Source: Gramella jeungdoensis (GTDB lineage: Bacteria > Bacteroidota > Bacteroidia > Flavobacteriales > Flavobacteriaceae). From it: 64,000 bases of DNA. The first letter of the stretch is position 1; each line of letters opens with the position of its first letter. Where the stretch lies: contig NZ_JAMSCK010000001.1 of the NCBI RefSeq assembly GCF_023805255.1, forward strand, positions 248,001 to 312,000. Direction: 5' to 3'. The notes beneath the pieces are model-generated. The model did not search any database. It was not told the DNA's origin and saw only the letters and a list, made by a program, of their open reading frames with translations. This document shows positions 1-9,064 of the stretch, in pieces. Made by a program: the position numbers and the translations under genes.

Positions 1-1372
1 TTTGGCCTTTAGGAACAAAACTGGTAAGAACAAATGGCTTGTCTTTTATGTATTTCTCATAAACGCGCATTACATCTTCCTTGGTAACCGCTTTGATATT
101 CTCAATGTCCTGAGAGATGAAACCGGGATCCCCGGCGAATACGTCGTACTGTGCTAATTGGAAAGATTTACCCAGTACACTGCTAATTCCGTTGTAGAAA
201 TCGGTTTCCTGTCCGGCTTTTATACGCTCGATATCTCTTTCAGTAACACCTTCTTTTTCAAAAAGGGTGAAAGCTTCTTCTATCCCTGCTTCTATGCTGT
301 CAAGGTCAACACCTGCATTGGCGGTTACCAGGATCCTGAACTTACCGGCGATCTGATCAGCACTATTGAAAGCATAAGGCTGCGAGGTAAGTTTCTTTTC
401 TTCAACAAGCACTTTGTAAAGAGGAGCTTTTTTTCCATCGGAAAGGATATCTCCTAAAAAGTCAAGGGCATACGCGTCTTCAGTATACTGCTCAACAGTG
501 GGCCATACCATGTTGAGTTGAGGTGCAGTGGCAAAATTATCCTCATGATAAAGTCGCTTGGTCTCTTCAAGAGAAACGGTTTGAACTTCTAAAGGCTCAA
601 CTTCCTGACGTTTTTTGATCTCACCAAAATACTTCTGGATCATTTCCCTTGTTTTCTCTTCATCAAAATCTCCGGCAATTACAAGTGTTGCATTATTGGG
701 GCCATAGAATTTATCATAGAACTCTTTCACATCTTCCACCGTAGCATTCTGAAGGTCTTCTAGTTCTCCTATTACCTGCCAGCTATAAGGATGGCCATCT
801 GGATAAAGGTTTTTGTCGATCACCCAGTTGGTATGTCCGTATGGGTTATTGTCCACTCGCTGTCTTTTTTCATTCTGAACAACTTCCTGCTGATTTGCAA
901 AAGCAGATTCTGTAACGGTATTGATTAAATAACCCATTCTGTCGGACTCCAACCACATTACCATTTCCAGCGCATTTTTGGGAACCACTTCATAATAGAT
1001 GGTTCCATCCTGCCAGGTACCACCATTCAAAGTACCTCCGGCATCCTGAATTTTTTTAAAGAACTGATCCTGCGGGACATTCTCAGATTCCTGGAATAGC
1101 ATATGCTCAAATAGGTGGGCAAACCCCGTGCGGCCCTTTTTCTCACGGTTAGACCCAACACCGTACTGTATTGCTACAGAAACTATGGGATCAGATTTAT
1201 CCTGATGGAGGACTACATTTAAGCCGTTATCCAATTCATACTTTTCGTAATCGATTGATAGGGCGGTATCATCAGATTCCTGCTTGTTGTCTTTTTTGTC
1301 ATCACAGGAAACAAATGAAATGAGTAATAGCGATAGCACAAATGCCATCGGTTTAAAACTGATGTTTGTCAT
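1..1372 (-). CDS. M16 family zinc metallopeptidase, lipoprotein (3' end cut off)
   Basis: The gene begins at an ATG at 1372 and runs off the left edge of the window, so about 457 residues are visible. The N-terminus is a lipoprotein signal ending in FVSC at Cys23, followed by Asp-Asp. The inverted zinc motif HLFEH at residues 86-90 (HxxEH) identifies an insulinase/processing-peptidase type protease, and a downstream ENxxR-like segment (QNEKRQ) fits the family's third metal ligand region. The second, inactive-type M16 domain begins in the visible part. The protein probably acts in the periplasm or on the outer membrane on peptides or small proteins; the substrate is unknown. Its promoter region holds a long inverted repeat. 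Confidence 0.9.
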   Translation of the reverse strand, partial: MTNISFKPMAFVLSLLLISFVSCDDKKDNKQESDDTALSIDYEKYELDNGLNVVLHQDKSDPIVSVAIQYGVGSNREKKGRTGFAHLFEHMLFQESENVPQDQFFKKIQDAGGTLNGGTWQDGTIYYEVVPKNALEMVMWLESDRMGYLINTVTESAFANQQEVVQNEKRQRVDNNPYGHTNWVIDKNLYPDGHPYSWQVIGELEDLQNATVEDVKEFYDKFYGPNNATLVIAGDFDEEKTREMIQKYFGEIKKRQEVEPLEVQTVSLEETKRLYHEDNFATAPQLNMVWPTVEQYTEDAYALDFLGDILSDGKKAPLYKVLVEEKKLTSQPYAFNSADQIAGKFRILVTANAGVDLDSIEAGIEEAFTLFEKEGVTERDIERIKAGQETDFYNGISSVLGKSFQLAQYDVFAGDPGFISQDIENIKAVTKEDVMRVYEKYIKDKPFVLTSFVPKGQ

Positions 1373-1420
1373 TAGATAAAAAGTTTTAGTTGTATAAAGA
1401 TTTTAAATATAGGGAATTGA

Positions 1421-1452
1421 TATTTATCAATTTGACTACAATTTGATAAATA
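1421..1452. promoter_or_regulatory. Long inverted repeat upstream of the M16 peptidase gene
   Basis: Two 14-base arms, TATTTATCAATTTG (1421-1434) and CAATTTGATAAATA (1439-1452), are complementary except for one mismatched pair and are separated by 4 bases. An additional TTGATA at 1417-1422 overlaps the left arm, giving three TTGATA-type half-sites. A minus-strand -7-like box TATATTTA (1408-1415) lies between the repeat and the M16 start, so the repeat covers the position of the -33 element. An operator is the simplest reading; there is no U-tract to suggest a terminator. Confidence 0.5.
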
Positions 1453-1487
1453 TGTTACGTTATAATTAAAGAAAATAAAGATTTTAT

Positions 1488-2063
1488 TTAATTATCAGAA
1501 TTTAGTAATTCCTGTAAATTCTGCTGTTTTACCGGTTCCAGTACTTTAATGGCAAAGGGAGTGTGAAAAGTATGGGATCTTAAAAAATCTACCTGGATAT
1601 TGAACCATTCCCGGTCTGTGATCTCCGGTTTTAGAAATTTCAGTTCTTTATAAAGCTTCCCGCTAAAAAAATTATAACGCGAAGTACCGAGGTAGAAAAG
1701 ATCAGCATCAGCAACTATTTTTTCGTTTGTGTTCTTTGGTTTTTGCGGAATTTTTGTAGCCTTTATCATCCCACATATTTTTTCGATCTGGATTTCCGAA
1801 AAACTGTATTGTGGTAGTTCCTTTAATGCCAGTTCACAACTTTTTTCTTCATGTCCTTCAGCCTGAAATAAAAAACCGGTATCATGGAACAGGGATGCTA
1901 TTTCTATAAGACCGATGTCTTCAGAAGAAAGTCCTTCCTTTTCTGCGATAAACCTGGCCTGATTAACTACAGTCTTTGTGTGTGCCGCATCATGATAGAA
2001 CAGATAGGAGGGAAGGTCATTTTCCAGACGCTTATAAATATCTTTAAAAACCGGTTTATGCAT
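1488..2063 (-). CDS. HD-domain metal-dependent phosphohydrolase
   Basis: A 191-residue soluble protein with the HD-domain signature: His28 in the first helix, the HD pair His60-Asp61 in LFHDTGF, and a later Asp in the ADADLFYLG segment near residue 120. HD proteins hydrolyse phosphate esters of nucleotides or similar compounds, but the substrate cannot be read from the sequence. There is no signal peptide. Its start overlaps the end of the upstream YitT-like gene by 8 bases, so the two are probably translated from one message. Confidence 0.8.
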   Translation of the reverse strand: MHKPVFKDIYKRLENDLPSYLFYHDAAHTKTVVNQARFIAEKEGLSSEDIGLIEIASLFHDTGFLFQAEGHEEKSCELALKELPQYSFSEIQIEKICGMIKATKIPQKPKNTNEKIVADADLFYLGTSRYNFFSGKLYKELKFLKPEITDREWFNIQVDFLRSHTFHTPFAIKVLEPVKQQNLQELLNSDN

Positions 2064-2946
2064 AAGTCTTTTTATTTCTTCTTACGATTCCCCCTTTTAC
2101 TTCTTTAATGCTATTCACAAAAATAAATGCATCCGGATCTATTGCTGAAACCGCAACCTTTATTCTATGTATTTCCAGTCTTGTGACAACCGTCATAATA
2201 ATATCACACTCAGCCTTTATATCATAGGAGCCAGGGAGAAAGCCCCGTTCTCCTTTGTAAATGGTTACGGCCTTGTCAAAATTATTGACGATCTCAAATT
2301 TGATCTTTTCAGATTCTTTAGAAATAATATTTAAAGCAGTGTATTCTTCGAACCCGTCCACTACATAATCAGCTGTCTTCATAGCTGTGAAGTATACCAG
2401 AATGGAGTACATTCCGGTTTCGATCCCGAACCTTAATCCGGCGCCAATGATCATTAGAGTATTAAGGGCAAGAATGATCTCTCCGGAAGTAAATGCCGAT
2501 TTTCGTTCAGTGTACTGGGCAATAACTTCAAAACCATCAATAACGCCACCCCCTCTAATCACGCATCCTATGCCAAGGCCTATAAAAAAGCCTCCAAAAA
2601 TGGCAATCAGGACTTTGTCATTTGTAAAAACAGGGATATTGATAAAGTACATTCCGGCCGAAAGTAACAGCATGGCGATTAGAGCCTGGAAGCCGAAGGT
2701 TCTACTGATCTTATGATAGCCTATTATTAGAAAAGGGATATTAAAAATAAGCAACCATATGCTGATGTGAAATTTTGCATAACTGCTCATGAGTATTGAG
2801 AGTCCCGTAACCCCACCATCCAGGAAATTATTTGGAACCATAAAGCCCTGCAAACCTATTACGGCAAGGGAAACACCTATAAAGGTGAATGCAAGTGATC
2901 GAAGAGAAAAAACAGTTCTCCATTCAATTTTAGTTGCAATCGCCAT
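2056..2946 (-). CDS. YitT family membrane protein (DUF161 + DUF2179)
   Basis: A 296-residue protein with about five to six hydrophobic segments in its first 200 residues and a soluble C-terminal DUF2179-type domain (about 210-290) with the typical ITVVTRLEI-like strand. The glycine-rich GLGIGCVIRGGG segment near residue 125 is characteristic of the YitT family. The function of this widespread inner-membrane family is not established; transport has been suggested. It overlaps the HD hydrolase gene downstream, which points to a two-gene operon. Confidence 0.85.
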   Translation of the reverse strand: MAIATKIEWRTVFSLRSLAFTFIGVSLAVIGLQGFMVPNNFLDGGVTGLSILMSSYAKFHISIWLLIFNIPFLIIGYHKISRTFGFQALIAMLLLSAGMYFINIPVFTNDKVLIAIFGGFFIGLGIGCVIRGGGVIDGFEVIAQYTERKSAFTSGEIILALNTLMIIGAGLRFGIETGMYSILVYFTAMKTADYVVDGFEEYTALNIISKESEKIKFEIVNNFDKAVTIYKGERGFLPGSYDIKAECDIIMTVVTRLEIHRIKVAVSAIDPDAFIFVNSIKEVKGGIVRRNKKTYA

Positions 2947-3077
2947 AGAGAATGATTTATAAGATTAGAACCCAAGAAATGCATATAACAATATACTTTA
3001 AAAATTTGATTTTCACGGTTTTAGGTTTGTTTCCTGAGAGGCTTATACAGAATTCCGTTGAGAAATATTAAATTAAA

Positions 3078-3106
3078 CAAAAAGGCCCCATAATCTCAGG
3101 GGCCTC
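3078..3106 (-). terminator. Rho-independent terminator of the DUF4097-type gene
   Basis: Read on the minus strand, the stem AGGCCCC/GGGGCCT (positions 3105-3099 and 3089-3083) encloses a 9-base loop and is followed by TTTTT. It lies 27 bases beyond the stop of the gene that ends at 3133. Confidence 0.85.
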
Positions 3107-3132
3107 AAATTATCTTTCTTTAACCAACAACC

Positions 3133-3825
3133 TTAATTCAGATAAATATCTCCACTAACGGTGGTAAGATTTAAAGTATTTTCGGCATTGGCAGGTTGTA
3201 AAGTTACCTCGTGTCCAATAAAATTATTTTTCCTTTCTAGCTTAAGCTTTTCGCTGGTATGAATTTCGCCGGTAAGCGTCTTAGCATTTAAGGAAGCATT
3301 TTTACAGGCTACATTTATCTTTCCTGCAACGCTATTCAATTGCAAGTTGCCTTTATGTTCCTTGATCACTATATCTCCACTTACAACTTCAACTTCAATA
3401 TCCCCCTGCAGAAAGTCAGAAAAAACTTTAGCGGTGATACTGTTTAATTTCAATTTCACATTTTTAGGGATGTACAGCACATAATTGAATTCGTGATCTA
3501 ACATGCCATGAATTTTTTTCGCGGAACCTTTCTTTTCTTCATGGTAAGCCTCAAACATGTCCTTTGAATTAGATTCTATATTAATGGAAGAATCATCACT
3601 GTTAATCTGAAGGGCAAACATTTCGGTGTATTTTTCTTCTTCGGTTTCTATTTTCGCTTCAACCCTGATCGTTGATTTATCCCAGGTCTTTATCTGAATG
3701 TCTGAGGCGAAGGGAAATTCTACCTTTACTGACTGGTTTTCATACTTTACCTCTTTGGTTATTTCTTTTTGAGCATAGATGCTAAAACTCATTAGTAAGA
3801 ATAGGAAGCTGAATAGATTTTTCAT
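3133..3825 (-). CDS. Secreted DUF4097-type beta-helix/adhesin-like protein
   Basis: A 230-residue protein with a cleavable signal peptide (about residues 1-18, ending SIYAQ). The rest is made of alternating short beta strands with repeated patterns such as VEVVSGDIVIKEHKG and LTTVSGDIYLN, which is the look of the DUF4097 / putative auto-transporter adhesin head family. Such proteins are exported to the periplasm or surface in Bacteroidota; no enzymatic motif is visible. It is monocistronic with its own terminator. Confidence 0.7.
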   Translation of the reverse strand: MKNLFSFLFLLMSFSIYAQKEITKEVKYENQSVKVEFPFASDIQIKTWDKSTIRVEAKIETEEEKYTEMFALQINSDDSSINIESNSKDMFEAYHEEKKGSAKKIHGMLDHEFNYVLYIPKNVKLKLNSITAKVFSDFLQGDIEVEVVSGDIVIKEHKGNLQLNSVAGKINVACKNASLNAKTLTGEIHTSEKLKLERKNNFIGHEVTLQPANAENTLNLTTVSGDIYLN

Positions 3826-3927
3826 GATTTTCGTTTTTTGATTGATGAATTATTTCTGAAGCATAAGGCTTTCAGTAAAATTTTTAGTTTATACAATAGA
3901 CGCTGAAGAAATAGCTTTGTTGCAAAA

Positions 3928-3949
3928 ATCTTTGACATAGACCAAAGAT
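3928..3949. promoter_or_regulatory. Inverted repeat overlapping a minus-strand -7 box (TATCTTTG)
   Basis: ATCTTTG (3928-3934) and CAAAGAT (3943-3949) form a perfect 7-base inverted repeat with an 8-base spacer in the divergent region between the DUF4097-type gene and the esterase gene. On the minus strand the right arm plus the next base (3943-3950) reads TATCTTTG, a Bacteroidota -7 box for the leftward gene. A binding site or a pair of facing promoter boxes are both possible. Confidence 0.4.
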
Positions 3950-4028
3950 ATTTCCGGGTATATCATTTCACTTCTGTAATCGAAGGTTTAAATAATTGTT
4001 TATTTTAAGCTCCATAAAACAGATTGTT

Positions 4029-4835
4029 ATGAAAACAAAACTTAGCCTCTTTTTCCTATTTTTTATTACATCCTTCATGTTTAGTCAGGATGTTGAATAT
4101 GCACTTAAAGGGGACATTCCGTATTACTCTGAAAATACAGACGATTATCAGAAGCAGATGAGTCTAGTGGATATTTATTATCCAAAGACTGAAGAAAAAG
4201 TTCCTGTGATCATCTGGTTTCATGGTGGTGGCCTCACTTCCGGATCTAAACAGATTCCCGAAGCTCTTAAAAATAAAGGCTTATGCATTGTTGGAGTGGG
4301 CTACAGGCTGTCTCCCAGGGTGAAGGCTGAAACCAGTGTTAGAGATGCCGCAGCTTCGGTTGCCTGGGTGGTTAGGAATATTGAAAAATATAATGGCGAT
4401 CCCGAAAAGATCTTTATTTCTGGGCATTCGGCCGGAGGCTATCTGGCTTTAATGACGGTGATGAATAAATCTCTACTGGCGGAGCATGACCTGGACCCTG
4501 AGATTTTTGCCGGGCTTATCCCGTTTAGTGGCCACACCATTACACATCTTACCATTAGAAAAGAGAATGGAATTCCGGAAAAACAACCCATAATAGATGA
4601 ATGGGCGCCATTGTATTATGTGCGGAAGGATACGCCGCCAATTTTACTAATTACAGGTGACCGTGAAAAGGAAATGCTGGGCCGTTATGAAGAGAACGCG
4701 TATTTCTACCGGATGATGAAAGTTGTAGGGCAGGATGATATTGAACTATACGAAATGGATGGTTATGGGCATTTGATGAGTTATCCGGGCTTTCCACTTT
4801 TAGTGGATTTTGTTAAGGAGAGGACAAAAAAATAA
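4029..4835 (+). CDS. Secreted alpha/beta hydrolase (esterase/lipase, BD-FAE-like)
   Basis: Starting at the ATG at 4029 gives a clean signal peptide (KLSLFFLFFITSFMFSQ); an upstream in-frame ATG at 3996 would add 11 residues that spoil it. The mature protein has the oxyanion-hole motif HGGG, the nucleophile elbow GHSAGG and a C-terminal GYGHLMS containing the likely catalytic His, the layout of hormone-sensitive-lipase or feruloyl-esterase-like carboxylesterases. It is 268 residues long, standard for the family. It probably hydrolyses small esters in the periplasm; the substrate is unknown. Confidence 0.85.
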   Translation: MKTKLSLFFLFFITSFMFSQDVEYALKGDIPYYSENTDDYQKQMSLVDIYYPKTEEKVPVIIWFHGGGLTSGSKQIPEALKNKGLCIVGVGYRLSPRVKAETSVRDAAASVAWVVRNIEKYNGDPEKIFISGHSAGGYLALMTVMNKSLLAEHDLDPEIFAGLIPFSGHTITHLTIRKENGIPEKQPIIDEWAPLYYVRKDTPPILLITGDREKEMLGRYEENAYFYRMMKVVGQDDIELYEMDGYGHLMSYPGFPLLVDFVKERTKK

Positions 4836-4867
4836 GAATTTTGTACTGGACTTATTTTTTATCTTTC

Positions 4868-6310
4868 CTATAAATAGAAAGCTTTTTCAAAGAGTTTCTC
4901 TGTGTCATTTTCAGCAGGAGTTTCACTCCCGTTTAGTGGGATTTTTACCAGCTCTTTTTTTGTGTTCAGGTATCTGCTCACGATCCTGTCGGCATAACTG
5001 GAATTTTTCTGCGGAATGAGGAAATTCCTGAATTCTTCAGAATGTTTGAATTCATATGAATGGTCAATAAAACCATAACCCGCATATCGGCCCCGGTTGA
5101 GATAGATAAAGGATTTCTCCTTTGAAGTTCTTCCTTTTTCGACTAACAGACAGGAATCATCGAATTGGCCAATGTAATCTATGGCCTTAGCGACACGGTC
5201 ATTATATTCTTCAGTATCGATCTCATTCCGGCAGGCACCACTGCAGGAAGTGATCTTGTAATGATCACAATATTTAACACCGCTTTGCAGTCCGCAGTAT
5301 TTTGGACATAGTTCAAATTCTTCGCAGAGGAATTCCATGAATTTTATGGCTTCGTCCCGGGTATAGAACTTCATCCAACTCACCGGTGCGATCCTATTCT
5401 TATGCAGAACGAATTGCTCTATCCCTTTCTGATTGTGATAGGAGGTAAGGGTATATGGCCTTCCTGGTTTTTTCTGAGCTTTATTGAATTTCGGATAGTA
5501 TTTCAGGATCAGTTCAGATTCCCTCAACAAAGCAAGTAGTTCATTTCCGGTAAGTTCGTAATCGATGCTGTAAGTGGCCTGCATAAGTTTATATTTCCGG
5601 TTGGTGCGTTCCTGAAAATGTGATTTTATCCTGTTTTTTATGTTCTTAGCCTTTCCAATATAAAGAGGTATTCCATCTTTATCCTTAAAGAAATAAACAC
5701 CTGTAGAGGTTGGCAGTTTTTCAAAATCTGATCTTTTGAAATTAGGCGGAAGATAAGAAGCCGCAGTTCTCTGATTGAGAAGCTTTGTAATCTCTTCATA
5801 TTCAGGGTCCAGGGAAAGGCAGCGCTGGAATAAGGTCACCGTTGCTTCACAATCTCCACCGGCGCGATGCCGATCCGGATGGGGAATATTGATTGAGGTG
5901 CATATGTTTCCCAGGCTATACGAAAACAAGCCGGGAATGAGCTTTTTTGTAAGTCGCACTGTACACAGGCGTTTCCTTTTGAACTCCTTTCCAATGCTTG
6001 AAAATTCAGAACGAATAATGTTATAATCGAAATTCACATTATGAGCCACGAACACGCAATCCTTTGTGATTTTATCCACATCTTCAGCGATCTCATAGAA
6101 TTGAGGAGCATTACCAACCATTTCATCATTGATGCCGGTAAGACTTTCAATATATAACGGGATTGACTGACTGGGATTCACCAGCGAGGAATACTCATCA
6201 ATCACCTCTCCATTTTGCACCACCATGATGCAGATCTCGGTGATCTTATTTTCCTTGATTCCACTGCCCGTAGTTTCGATATCGGTTATTGCGAACTTGA
6301 CATCTTTCAT
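4868..6310 (-). CDS. DnaQ-type 3'-5' exonuclease fused to a UvrC/Cho GIY-YIG endonuclease
   Basis: A 480-residue two-domain nuclease. Residues 1-165 form a DEDDh exonuclease: DIE at Asp10-Glu12 (ExoI), HNVNFD at 90-95 (ExoII), and HRAGGDCEA near 148 (ExoIII). Residues about 203-290 form a GIY-YIG domain (GVYFFKD and LYIGKAKNIKNRIKSHF) like the N-terminal half of UvrC and E. coli Cho. The region around 350-400 holds several cysteines (CPKYCG, CDHY, CSGAC) seen in this family. This exonuclease-Cho architecture is known in Bacteroidota and actinobacteria and is thought to act in DNA damage incision and resection. There is no signal peptide and no neighbouring repair gene. Confidence 0.9.
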   Translation of the reverse strand: MKDVKFAITDIETTGSGIKENKITEICIMVVQNGEVIDEYSSLVNPSQSIPLYIESLTGINDEMVGNAPQFYEIAEDVDKITKDCVFVAHNVNFDYNIIRSEFSSIGKEFKRKRLCTVRLTKKLIPGLFSYSLGNICTSINIPHPDRHRAGGDCEATVTLFQRCLSLDPEYEEITKLLNQRTAASYLPPNFKRSDFEKLPTSTGVYFFKDKDGIPLYIGKAKNIKNRIKSHFQERTNRKYKLMQATYSIDYELTGNELLALLRESELILKYYPKFNKAQKKPGRPYTLTSYHNQKGIEQFVLHKNRIAPVSWMKFYTRDEAIKFMEFLCEEFELCPKYCGLQSGVKYCDHYKITSCSGACRNEIDTEEYNDRVAKAIDYIGQFDDSCLLVEKGRTSKEKSFIYLNRGRYAGYGFIDHSYEFKHSEEFRNFLIPQKNSSYADRIVSRYLNTKKELVKIPLNGSETPAENDTEKLFEKAFYL

Positions 6311-6511
6311 GGCGGCAAATTAAAAGTTTTTCGGAAGTTTTAAAAGGAAATTATCCAAATTAATGGATTTTATCCAATTATTTGTTTTATTGAAGCTTCT
6401 CTAAAGTCGGATTATTGAAAGGCACCTTACAATGGTTTCTCAAAGAAGCCTGTTCATCTATATATTTTCCTTCTTCAGGCTGAAATTTTTGGCTTTCATT
6501 TAAAAATCGGT

Positions 6512-6540
6512 TTTGTATGATTTCTGATATGGTAAATTTG
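6512..6540 (+). promoter_or_regulatory. Bacteroidota promoter for the serine hydrolase gene
   Basis: A -33 TTTG at 6512-6515 and a -7 TAAATTTG at 6533-6540 are 17 bases apart, close to the consensus of the Bacteroidota primary sigma factor. The ATG follows 32 bases later at 6572. Confidence 0.6.
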
Positions 6541-6571
6541 TTTCAGCAGTTTTCCTTCTAAAATCCATACA

Positions 6572-7735
6572 ATGAAAGCATATTTAAATTATAGTATATT
6601 CCTTTTATTGTGCATGATGTCTCATCTTGTTCAATCTCAGGCTGCTGATTCCAGAGAGCAGATCGTAAATGAAATTCAGTGGCAACTGGATTCTTTACAG
6701 CAAACCAGAAAATTTCCGGGAGCGACTTTCGCCGTTATTTTTCCGAATGAAGAAATTATCAAATTGTCAACAGGAATTGCTGATAGTCTTCATCACCAGA
6801 AGATGAGGCCAGAGCATCGAATGCTCTCGGGAAGCAACGGAAAGACTCTTTTTATTGCGGCTATTCTGGCGCTTCATGAAGAAGGTTTGTTTGATCTGGA
6901 TGACAGGATTGCGAAATATATTTCAGATGAAGAATGGTTTGAGGAATTGCCGAATTCTTCGAGTATTACCATGCGTATGCTGATGAATCATACCTCTGGC
7001 CTGGAAGAGTATTATACTTTGGGAGATTTTATGGAAATCCTTAAAAATGATCCTGACAGGGCGTGGGAACCATTGGAGAACATTTCTTATGTGTTGGGCA
7101 AGGATCCTTTATTTTCTGCCGGGGAAGATTGGGGTTATGCGGATACTAATTATCTTCTTCTGGGTTATATAGTCGAGAAAATAAGCGGAAAGGATCTTTA
7201 TCAGGTGGTTAAGGATAAGGTTATAAGGCCCTATGAACTTAATAAAACTGCGCCTTCAATAAGGCGATATTTTGATGCTTTAGCTGTGGGGTATTCGGGT
7301 TCCTTTAGTCCGTTTCCTTTTGAAGGGGCTATTGCGAAGGATGGAAAACTGGTTTTTAATCCGCAGTTTGAATGGACAGGGGGAGGTTTTGTTTCCAATG
7401 TTAAGGATTTGGCAACCTGGGCAAAAGGTTTCTATTATTTTTATGGGGTATCTCCTAAAACTCGCAAGGAAATAAGAGAAGGTGTTCCCGCTAAAACCGG
7501 AACGGGTCATTTGTACGGACTTGGGGTTCAGATTCGGCCTTCAGAATATGGATACAGCTATGGGCATAGTGGTTGGTTTCCGGGCTATCTTACTGATGCG
7601 ATCTATATCCCTGAATTAGATCTTGCCCTTAGCATACAATTCAATACAGATGACTTTAAGATACTTAAGGAAAGTCCGTATAGCTATTTGATGAGGTTTG
7701 CTGAGGTTATTGCAGAAAGGTATGAGGGATTTTAA
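6572..7735 (+). CDS. Secreted serine hydrolase of the class C beta-lactamase / D-alanyl peptidase fold
   Basis: A 387-residue protein with a signal peptide (cleavage after about residue 23, LVQSQA). The catalytic SxxK motif is S88-N-G-K91 (LSGSNGKT); a second motif YADTNY near residue 190 is the YxN position with Asp in place of Asn; HSGW near 330 is the KTG-equivalent HxG motif. This fold covers beta-lactamases, esterases and D-Ala peptidases, and the sequence alone does not decide between them. It is monocistronic, with a promoter just upstream and convergent to the next gene. Confidence 0.85.
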   Translation: MKAYLNYSIFLLLCMMSHLVQSQAADSREQIVNEIQWQLDSLQQTRKFPGATFAVIFPNEEIIKLSTGIADSLHHQKMRPEHRMLSGSNGKTLFIAAILALHEEGLFDLDDRIAKYISDEEWFEELPNSSSITMRMLMNHTSGLEEYYTLGDFMEILKNDPDRAWEPLENISYVLGKDPLFSAGEDWGYADTNYLLLGYIVEKISGKDLYQVVKDKVIRPYELNKTAPSIRRYFDALAVGYSGSFSPFPFEGAIAKDGKLVFNPQFEWTGGGFVSNVKDLATWAKGFYYFYGVSPKTRKEIREGVPAKTGTGHLYGLGVQIRPSEYGYSYGHSGWFPGYLTDAIYIPELDLALSIQFNTDDFKILKESPYSYLMRFAEVIAERYEGF

Positions 7736-7784
7736 CTAAGTAGTTTTCAAATAGTAAATTTCCAGATATAATGATTTAAGAGAA

Positions 7785-7817
7785 AAAAATCCTGTTCAAA
7801 CATTGAACAGGATTTTC
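7785..7817. terminator. Bidirectional rho-independent terminator
   Basis: AAAATCCTGTTCAA (7786-7799) and TTGAACAGGATTTT (7803-7816) form a perfect 14-base stem with a 3-base loop. A-rich and T-rich ends give a U-tract in either direction. It lies between two convergent genes. Confidence 0.9.
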
Positions 7818-7842
7818 TATTACTTCAAAAGATGATTTATTA

Positions 7843-8901
7843 CTAGATAATATTATTATCTATCAACACCTGGAAGGAATCTTCCATAGTTTCACTCATT
7901 GGCCTGAAATTCATATTCAGGTCATTTTTGATCTTTGAATTATCAGCTCGCCACTCCACATTCACATTATTTCGAATGAATTTTCTGGAAAGGTTTTTAT
8001 TCAGGAATGGGCCGATCAAAAGCAACAGCCATTTAGGTAGGGCTTTGGTTGGAACGGGATAGGAATCGCCATATTTAGGTTCCAGGGCTTCTCCTAGTTC
8101 CACAAAATTGGTGTTGTGAGCTGAGGTGATATACCGTCCCTTGGCTGAAGGAGTGAAGCCTGCTTTGTAATGGGCTTCCGCCACATCTCGTACATCCACC
8201 AGGCCTATTCCAATTTTAGGAGCTCCCTGCTTAAAGGTTCCGTCTCCCAGCTGTTTCAATAAATTGAAGCTTTCTGAAGTTGTGGCCTGCGGATTCAGGG
8301 GAGGACCCATTACCAGTGATGGGTTTATCGTTACCAGGTCCCAATCATTCTGTTCTTTATTGATCTCCCATGCTTTTTTCTCGGCGAGGGTCTTAGAGTA
8401 GGAGTAAGGCTGGTAATCCAGCGAAGCAGTTGTGTTCCAGATTTCTTCAGTTAGAATTCCATTTGGTGTATCAAGAACATCCTTAGCATCAGTGTAGATG
8501 GCAGCACAGCTACTCGTCAAAACAACTCTTTTTACGCCCGGTGTTTCATTCGCCTGAGTCAAAACATTGGCCGTTCCTTTTACCGCGGGTTCTATCAGTT
8601 CCTTTTGAGGATCATCAAATTCTGAAGTAAATGGCGAAGCGGTATGAAATACCAGTTCACAGCCCTGCATGGCTTCTGCATAGGAACCTTCATCCAGAAG
8701 ATCTGATTTAAAATATTTGATGCTTCCGGGAGAATTTTTAACAATCCCATTCAGGTGATGAACTTTATGTTCTTTCTCAGGATCCCTTACGGCTGCATGA
8801 ACAGTAAGTCCGTCTTCCAACAATCTTTTTACCAGCCATCCGGCCACATATCCCGTTGCTCCTGTTACAAGTACTGGTTTTTTGTTATCAATAGTTTTCA
8901 T
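7843..8901 (-). CDS. NAD(P)-dependent epimerase/reductase (dihydroflavonol-4-reductase-like extended SDR)
   Basis: A 352-residue extended short-chain dehydrogenase. The Rossmann motif VTGATGYVAGWL lies at about residues 12-23, TSSCAA near residue 130 carries the catalytic Ser region, and YSYSKTLAEKKA near 165 has the YxxxK pair. Similarity in layout is to the DFR/ketoreductase group that reduces carbonyl groups on small molecules; the substrate is unknown. There is no signal peptide. The gene stands alone and shares the bidirectional terminator with the convergent serine hydrolase gene. Confidence 0.85.
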   Translation of the reverse strand: MKTIDNKKPVLVTGATGYVAGWLVKRLLEDGLTVHAAVRDPEKEHKVHHLNGIVKNSPGSIKYFKSDLLDEGSYAEAMQGCELVFHTASPFTSEFDDPQKELIEPAVKGTANVLTQANETPGVKRVVLTSSCAAIYTDAKDVLDTPNGILTEEIWNTTASLDYQPYSYSKTLAEKKAWEINKEQNDWDLVTINPSLVMGPPLNPQATTSESFNLLKQLGDGTFKQGAPKIGIGLVDVRDVAEAHYKAGFTPSAKGRYITSAHNTNFVELGEALEPKYGDSYPVPTKALPKWLLLLIGPFLNKNLSRKFIRNNVNVEWRADNSKIKNDLNMNFRPMSETMEDSFQVLIDNNII

Positions 8902-9064
8902 TTCAATTCTATAATTAAATCAAAATACGTTATTCTCATTCTGAACCTTTTAAGGTAAGCTATTAATTTAAATATGGTTTAATGAGGGAATATTTGAAAT
9001 CTAATCTTAAATTGAAATTTTAGAGTTAAGCTTAAATAATCCTGTATCCGTAAAAAGTATTTTA

